NCBI GenBank assembly: GCA_003367665.1
Contig: QKXI01000006.1
Location: 9,702-73,701, forward strand
Direction of reading: 5' to 3'
DNA length: 64,000 nucleotides
Origin: Leifsonia sp. ku-ls
GTDB taxonomy: Bacteria; Actinomycetota; Actinomycetes; Actinomycetales; Microbacteriaceae
Under the pieces are notes generated by a model. That model was not told the DNA's origin and ran no database searches. It saw nothing but the letters and a program-made list of their open reading frames with translations. Below, in pieces: positions 59,826 through 64,000 of the stretch. A program made the translations under genes and the position numbers. The stretch's first letter is position 1, and each line of letters starts with the position of its first letter.

Positions 59826-60752
59826 ATGGCCGCCGTCGACACCGTCCCCCGGAGCCGGGAGACGGGTCGCGCGCCCGCGCGCTCCCGGTCGCTGCAGCGT
59901 CGCCTGCAGCGGCCGGGGGCGTGGTTCGCGCTGCCCGCGGCCGTGCTCTTCGCCGTCTTCTTCGCCTACCCACTCGTCATCTCACTCTGGCAGAGCTTCT
60001 TCAGCACGCAGGGCGGCCAGCTGCGGTGGGTGGGGCTCGACCAGTACCTCCGGCTCTTCCAGGATCCGCTGGTCGCGACCAGCCTCGGCAACGCGTTCCT
60101 CATCCTGGTCATCCAGGTGCCGCTCATGATCGGCGTCGCGCTGGGGCTCGCCTACGTGCTCAACCAGACCTGGCTGCGCTTCCGCTCCGGCTTCCGGCTG
60201 CTCTACTTCCTGCCGGCCGTGACCACCCTCGTGGCCTACTCGGTCGTCTTCCGGGTGCTGCTGGCGACGGACGGCGGCGCGGTCAACCAGCTCCTGGGAC
60301 TCGTCGGAGTGGCGCCGGTCGACTGGCTCGACAGCGAGGTGTGGGCGCGGGTCGCGCTCATCGCCTCCATCACCTGGCGCTGGACCGGCTACAACATGGT
60401 CATCCTGCTCGCGGGCCTGCAGAGCATCCCCGCCGAGCAGTACGAGGCCGCCCGCATCGACGGCGCCGGCCGGTGGGCCACCTTCGCCCGGGTGGTCGTG
60501 CCGCAGCTGCGGCCCGCGATCGTGTTCACCACGGTCACGTCGACGATCGGTGCGTTGCAGCTGTTCGACGAGAACGTCATCCTCACCGGCGGCGGACCCA
60601 ACAACGCCACGCTCACGCCCGTGCTCTACCTCTACAAGGTCGGCTTCCAGCAGTTCGACCCGGGCTACGCGTCCGCCATCGCCTGGGTGCTCGTGCTGCT
60701 GACCGGCGTCATCTCGATCGTCCAGTTCCGTCTGCTCCGGGAGAAGAAGTGA
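59826..60752 (+). CDS. Sugar ABC transporter permease, MalF-like (second set)
   Basis: The protein has 308 residues with six helices. The coupling loop is YEAARIDGAGRWATFARVVVP, and the C-terminal region FDENVILTGGGPNNAT is typical of the family. It begins one base after the binding-protein stop (TGACATGG) and overlaps its partner by four bases. Confidence 0.93.
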   Translation: MAAVDTVPRSRETGRAPARSRSLQRRLQRPGAWFALPAAVLFAVFFAYPLVISLWQSFFSTQGGQLRWVGLDQYLRLFQDPLVATSLGNAFLILVIQVPLMIGVALGLAYVLNQTWLRFRSGFRLLYFLPAVTTLVAYSVVFRVLLATDGGAVNQLLGLVGVAPVDWLDSEVWARVALIASITWRWTGYNMVILLAGLQSIPAEQYEAARIDGAGRWATFARVVVPQLRPAIVFTTVTSTIGALQLFDENVILTGGGPNNATLTPVLYLYKVGFQQFDPGYASAIAWVLVLLTGVISIVQFRLLREKK

Positions 60753-61570
60753 TCCGCGCGCTCCGCCACGCCCCCGTCTACCTGCTCCTCGCCGCCGGCG
60801 CGCTGATCAGCGTCGTGCCGTTCCTGTGGATGCTGACCGCGTCGACGCACACCACCGCCGACCTGTTCGCGCGGCCGCTGCCGATCCTGCCCGGCGGGGA
60901 GCTGTGGGCCAACCTGGCCCGGCTGCAGGAGCAGACCGGGTTCGGGCAGGTCATGCTCAACAGCATCCTGATCGCGGTCGTCTACACGGTGTTCAGCTCG
61001 GCGGTGAGCGTGCTCGCCGGGTACGGGCTCGCGAAGTTCCGGTTCCGCGGACGCGGGGTGCTTCTCGCCGTCGTGCTCGGCACCATGATGATCCCGATGC
61101 AGGTGCTCCTGGTGCCGCTGTTCCAGATGATGGCGAGCGTCGGATGGATCGACACCTACCAGGCCGTGATCCTGCCGTTCCTGGCCAACGCGTTCGGGAT
61201 CTTCCTGATGCGGCAGGCGTTCCTCGACTTCCCCGACACCATCGTGGAGGCGGCCCGGATCGACGGAGCGGGCGAGCTGCGCACGTTCTACCGCGTCGTG
61301 CTCCCGGTCGCCCGGCCGCAGCTGGCGGCGCTGCTCATCTACACGTTCGTGAGCCAGTGGAACGCCTTCATCTGGCCCCTCCTGATGCTCAACACCGAGG
61401 ACAAGTACACGATCCCGGTCGCGCTGAACACGATGATCGGCCTCTCCCGCGTCGACTACTCCGGCCTGATGCTCGGCTCGCTGCTGGCGACGCTGCCCCT
61501 GCTCGTGCTCTTCCTCGTCTTCCAGCGGCAGTTCGTCTCCGGCCTGCTCGGCGGTGCGGTGAAGGGGTGA
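60749..61570 (+). CDS. Sugar ABC transporter permease, MalG-like (second set)
   Basis: The protein has 273 residues from GTG 60749. It has six helices, the N-terminal VVPFLWMLTASTHTTADLF and coupling loop VEAARIDGAGELRTFYRVVLP. It is the last gene of the operon and converges on the GntR gene 20 bp away. No ATPase gene accompanies this set either. Confidence 0.93.
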   Translation: MIRALRHAPVYLLLAAGALISVVPFLWMLTASTHTTADLFARPLPILPGGELWANLARLQEQTGFGQVMLNSILIAVVYTVFSSAVSVLAGYGLAKFRFRGRGVLLAVVLGTMMIPMQVLLVPLFQMMASVGWIDTYQAVILPFLANAFGIFLMRQAFLDFPDTIVEAARIDGAGELRTFYRVVLPVARPQLAALLIYTFVSQWNAFIWPLLMLNTEDKYTIPVALNTMIGLSRVDYSGLMLGSLLATLPLLVLFLVFQRQFVSGLLGGAVKG

Positions 61571-61590
61571 GCCTCAGCGGAGGTCGGGAG

Positions 61591-62250
61591 TCAGCTCAGC
61601 CGCTCCCACTTGATCCCGGCGTCGGCGAGCAGGCGGCGCATCCCGTTTGTCCAGTTCGCGGCAAGGGCGGCCTTCGCGGCGGGCACGTCGCGCTGGACGA
61701 GGTGCTGGGCGATCGCGGAGTGCTCCTCCGCCGAGCGCTCCACCAGCACGTCGTCGCCGACCAGCAGCGACTCGTAGCGGTGGATGGCGCTGCGCACCTG
61801 GGTGATCTGCTCCAACAGCTTGCGGTTGGGGCAGGCGCTCAGCATGAGGTTGTGCCACTCGTCGTCCTTGCGGTTGACGACCGCGTGTTCCGCGACGTCG
61901 TCGGTGAACGCGGCCGCGAGCGACGCGAGGCGCTCGCCGAGGGCGGCCAGCTCGTCCACCGGGGTGAGATCGAGGGCGAGGCCTTCGAGGGTGACGATGA
62001 TCGGGCAGAGCTCCTCGAACTCCTGCGCGCTGAGCGGGACGAAGCGGAAACCCTTGCCGTTCTCGCTCTCGATCTGGCCCTCGCTCTCGAGGGCGATGAG
62101 GGCCTCGCGGAGCGGAGTGCGGCTGACGCCGAGCTCGGCCGCGAGCTGCACCTCGTTGATGCTCTCCCCGGGGCGCACCTCGCCCGCCCGCATGCGCGCG
62201 ATGAGTTCTTCGCGCACCTGGGAACGCAGATTCTTGCGCTCAATCGCCAT
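61591..62250 (-). CDS. GntR-family repressor with FCD domain
   Basis: The protein has 219 residues. The winged helix spans ~5-75 (GESINEVQLAAELGVSRTPLREALIALESEG), and an FCD helical domain follows with metal/effector-site residues in KDDEWHNLMLSACPN and EEHSAIAQHL. It is divergent from the beta-galactosidase gene, and an identical 17-bp palindrome occurs at that promoter and at the promoter of the sugar ABC operon. It is therefore the likely local repressor of the whole glycoside locus. The start ATG 62250 follows a GGAGGGG stretch. Confidence 0.92.
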   Translation of the reverse strand: MAIERKNLRSQVREELIARMRAGEVRPGESINEVQLAAELGVSRTPLREALIALESEGQIESENGKGFRFVPLSAQEFEELCPIIVTLEGLALDLTPVDELAALGERLASLAAAFTDDVAEHAVVNRKDDEWHNLMLSACPNRKLLEQITQVRSAIHRYESLLVGDDVLVERSAEEHSAIAQHLVQRDVPAAKAALAANWTNGMRRLLADAGIKWERLS

Positions 62251-62293
62251 ATCGGAACCCCTCCAGCCAGCTCGCGCTTCGCCAGCTTAGGGC

Positions 62294-62341
62294 TTGACCC
62301 GGGTTGGCGAACGCCATAGCGTTACTGTATACAGAATACAG
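62294..62341 (+). promoter_or_regulatory. Promoter and GntR operator of the beta-galactosidase gene
   Basis: TTGACC (62294-62299) and TAGCGT (62317-62322) are spaced 17 bp apart, a near-consensus vegetative promoter. The 17-bp palindrome CTGTATACAGAATACAG (62325-62341) covers the expected transcription start. GAGGAG provides the SD for ATG 62403. Confidence 0.88.
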
Positions 62342-62402
62342 TCGACAGGTTCCGCTGACAACCGTCGACCTTCGCCGAACGACCATCCATCCGAGGAGAC
62401 CG

Positions 62403-64000
62403 ATGACGATCCCCGCGCCGCACGGCACCCGCCCACCGCGGGCCATCCGACTCGACGCGCTCGCCTACGGCGGCGACTACAACCCCGACCAGTGGCCGCA
62501 GGAGGTCTGGGCCGAGGATGTGCGGCTCATGGTGGAGGCGGGCGCCAACCTGGTCACGCTGCCCGTCTTCTCCTGGCCGCTGCTCGAGCCCGAGCCCGGC
62601 GTGTGGGACTTCGAGGGTCTCGACCGCATCGTCGACCTGCTCTGGGAGAACGGCATCAAGGTCGACCTGGCCACCGCCACGGCGACGCCGCCGGCCTGGC
62701 TGGTGCGCGAGCATCCCGAGGTGCTGCCCTGGAACGCCGACGGCGTGCGGCTGGAGTTCGGGTCGCGGCAGTCGTACTGCCCCAGCTCCCCGGTGTTCCG
62801 CCAGGCCGCGCTGCGCCTGACGCGAGCGCTCGCCGACCGCTACGGCGACCATCCCGCGCTCGCGCTGTGGCACGTCTCGAACGAGTACGGCGACCACGTC
62901 GCCCGCTGCTGGTGCCCGGAGTCGGCACGGCACTTCCGCCGCTGGCTGGAGGCCCGCTACGGCGACATCGCCGGGCTCAACGAGGCCTGGGGCACCAGCT
63001 GCTGGGGCCAGAACTATCTCGACTTCGACCAGATCGAGCCCCCGCGCACCGCGACGGGGCCGATCAACCCGGCGCAGCTCGTCGACTTCGAGCGCTTCTC
63101 GTCCGACGCGCTGCTCGAGCTGTTCCAGGCCGAGGTGGACGTGCTGCGCGAGGTCACGCCGGAGGTGCCGGTGACCACCAACTTCATGAGCCTGTTCCGC
63201 GAGCTCGACTACTGGGACTTCGCCGCCGCGGAAGATCTGGTGACCGACGACGCCTACCCCGACCCGGCCGACCCGCTCGCGCATGTCGGCGCCGCCCTCA
63301 ACTACGGGCTGATGCGCAGCCTGAAGGACGGCCGGCCGTGGCTGCTGCTGGAGCAGGCGCCGAGCGCGGTCAGCTGGCGCGACGTCAACGTCCCGAAGGC
63401 GCCGGGGCAGATGCGCCTCGGCAGCCTGCAGGCGATCGCGCACGGCTCCGACGGCGTCATGTTCTTCCAGTGGCGGCAGGCGAAGTTCGGGCCGGAGAAG
63501 TTCCACTCGGCGATGCTCGGCCACCGCGGGGAGCGCAGCAGGACGTTCCGCGAGACGAAGGCGCTCGGCGCGGAGCTGAAGAAGCTGGAGCCGGTGCGCG
63601 GCACGCGCGTGCGGTCGTCCGTCGCGCTCGTCGCCGACTGGGACGCCTGGTGGGGCGTGACCCAGACCGAGTCCATGCCGTCGCAGCGCCTCGACTGGCT
63701 GACCGAAGCCCGGGCCTGGCACGCCGCCGCGTTCGCGCTCGGCCAGCCGGTCGACGTCGCGCGCGCGGCCGGCCCCTTCGGCGACCACCGCGTCGTGCTC
63801 GTCCCCAACCTGTACGCCGCGACCCCCGAGCAGGCGCTGGCGCTCGCCGCGTTCGTCGCGGCCGGCGGCGAGCTGGTGGTCGGCCCGTTCTCCGGCGTCG
63901 TCGACCACGCCGAGCAGGTGCACCCCGGCGGCGCGCCGGGGCCGCTGCGTGACCTGCTCGGCATCGAGGTGGACGAGTGGTGGCCGCTGCCCGACGGCGG
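62403..64000 (+). CDS. Beta-galactosidase, GH42 family (3' truncated by window end)
   Basis: 532 codons are visible and the frame is open at the window end; GH42 enzymes usually have 650-700 residues. The N-terminal TIM barrel starts YGGDYNPDQWPQEVWAEDV. The acid/base is Glu161 in WHVSNEYG and the nucleophile is Glu317 in LLLEQAPS. Three of the cysteines of the usual four-Cys zinc site are present (Cys126, Cys169 and Cys171); the fourth position of the CxCxxC motif is Ser174. From about residue 400 the trimerisation domain begins. No signal peptide, so it acts on imported galactosides. It belongs to the GntR regulon through its promoter operator. Confidence 0.93.
   Translation, partial: MTIPAPHGTRPPRAIRLDALAYGGDYNPDQWPQEVWAEDVRLMVEAGANLVTLPVFSWPLLEPEPGVWDFEGLDRIVDLLWENGIKVDLATATATPPAWLVREHPEVLPWNADGVRLEFGSRQSYCPSSPVFRQAALRLTRALADRYGDHPALALWHVSNEYGDHVARCWCPESARHFRRWLEARYGDIAGLNEAWGTSCWGQNYLDFDQIEPPRTATGPINPAQLVDFERFSSDALLELFQAEVDVLREVTPEVPVTTNFMSLFRELDYWDFAAAEDLVTDDAYPDPADPLAHVGAALNYGLMRSLKDGRPWLLLEQAPSAVSWRDVNVPKAPGQMRLGSLQAIAHGSDGVMFFQWRQAKFGPEKFHSAMLGHRGERSRTFRETKALGAELKKLEPVRGTRVRSSVALVADWDAWWGVTQTESMPSQRLDWLTEARAWHAAAFALGQPVDVARAAGPFGDHRVVLVPNLYAATPEQALALAAFVAAGGELVVGPFSGVVDHAEQVHPGGAPGPLRDLLGIEVDEWWPLPDG

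Noticed and set aside
62294-63952. A long 552-codon open frame on the plus strand inside the beta-galactosidase gene
   Set aside because: It is Arg/Pro-rich shadow sequence in another frame. The overlapping frame from 62403 encodes a clear GH42 enzyme that simply continues past the window end.

Overview
The window is high-GC DNA (about 70% by eye) with GTG starts, four-base gene overlaps, many lipoproteins, LAXTG-type wall-sorting signals and several TAnnnT promoters placed exactly six bases before a start codon. Together these point to a free-living actinobacterium. The gene content most resembles Microbacteriaceae such as Leifsonia; that assignment is inferred from memory of gene families, not from a search. 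I saw no rRNA, tRNA, CRISPR array, prophage or insertion sequence.

Region 1 (1-20.4 kb) is a cell-surface and envelope region. It starts with the end of an ABC permease, then an XRE/cupin regulator-EamA exporter-monooxygenase operon and a LuxR regulator divergent from a giant repetitive surface protein. Next come an anchored esterase, a histidine kinase/response regulator pair, an MprF-like protein with an attached lipoprotein gene, and a second giant surface protein. Both giant proteins carry the same ~125-residue module (8 and 4 copies) and end in LASTG, a membrane helix and an Arg-rich tail.

Region 2 (20.5-32.6 kb) holds a GlxA-type AraC regulator, a lipoprotein, an acetyltransferase, an ECF sigma factor with a membrane partner, a stand-alone LigD-type polymerase with a DUF2127 membrane protein, and a compact oligopeptide-type ABC importer operon (fused ATPase) ending in a flavin-dependent monooxygenase.

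Region 3 (32.6-45.2 kb) holds an AAA ATPase; a minus-strand operon of FabL-like reductase, acyl-CoA synthetase, amino-acid permease, metallo-beta-lactamase-fold hydrolase and UBP zinc finger; two small genes; a large nested palindrome; an SDR; and a LacI-controlled araB-araD-araA operon with its operator and terminator.

Region 4 (45.2-53.6 kb) holds a PadR/BtrH-like pair, an MFS/LysR divergent pair, and a TerC transporter behind a clear yybP-ykoY manganese riboswitch. It ends with a 749-residue fusion of a TetX-like FAD monooxygenase to an SGNH hydrolase, divergent from a TetR gene across two tandem operators.

Region 5 (53.6-64 kb) is a glycoside-utilisation locus: two sugar ABC importers without ATPase genes, a GH63-like cytoplasmic hydrolase between them, a GntR/FCD repressor and a GH42 beta-galactosidase that runs off the window. 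An identical 17-bp operator lies at the first promoter and at the beta-galactosidase promoter, so the locus looks like one GntR regulon.

The best candidates for new biology are the monooxygenase-SGNH fusion, the Y-x6-K reductase/acyl-CoA synthetase/UBP operon, the paired modular LASTG proteins with structured leaders, and the nested palindrome at 39.4 kb.
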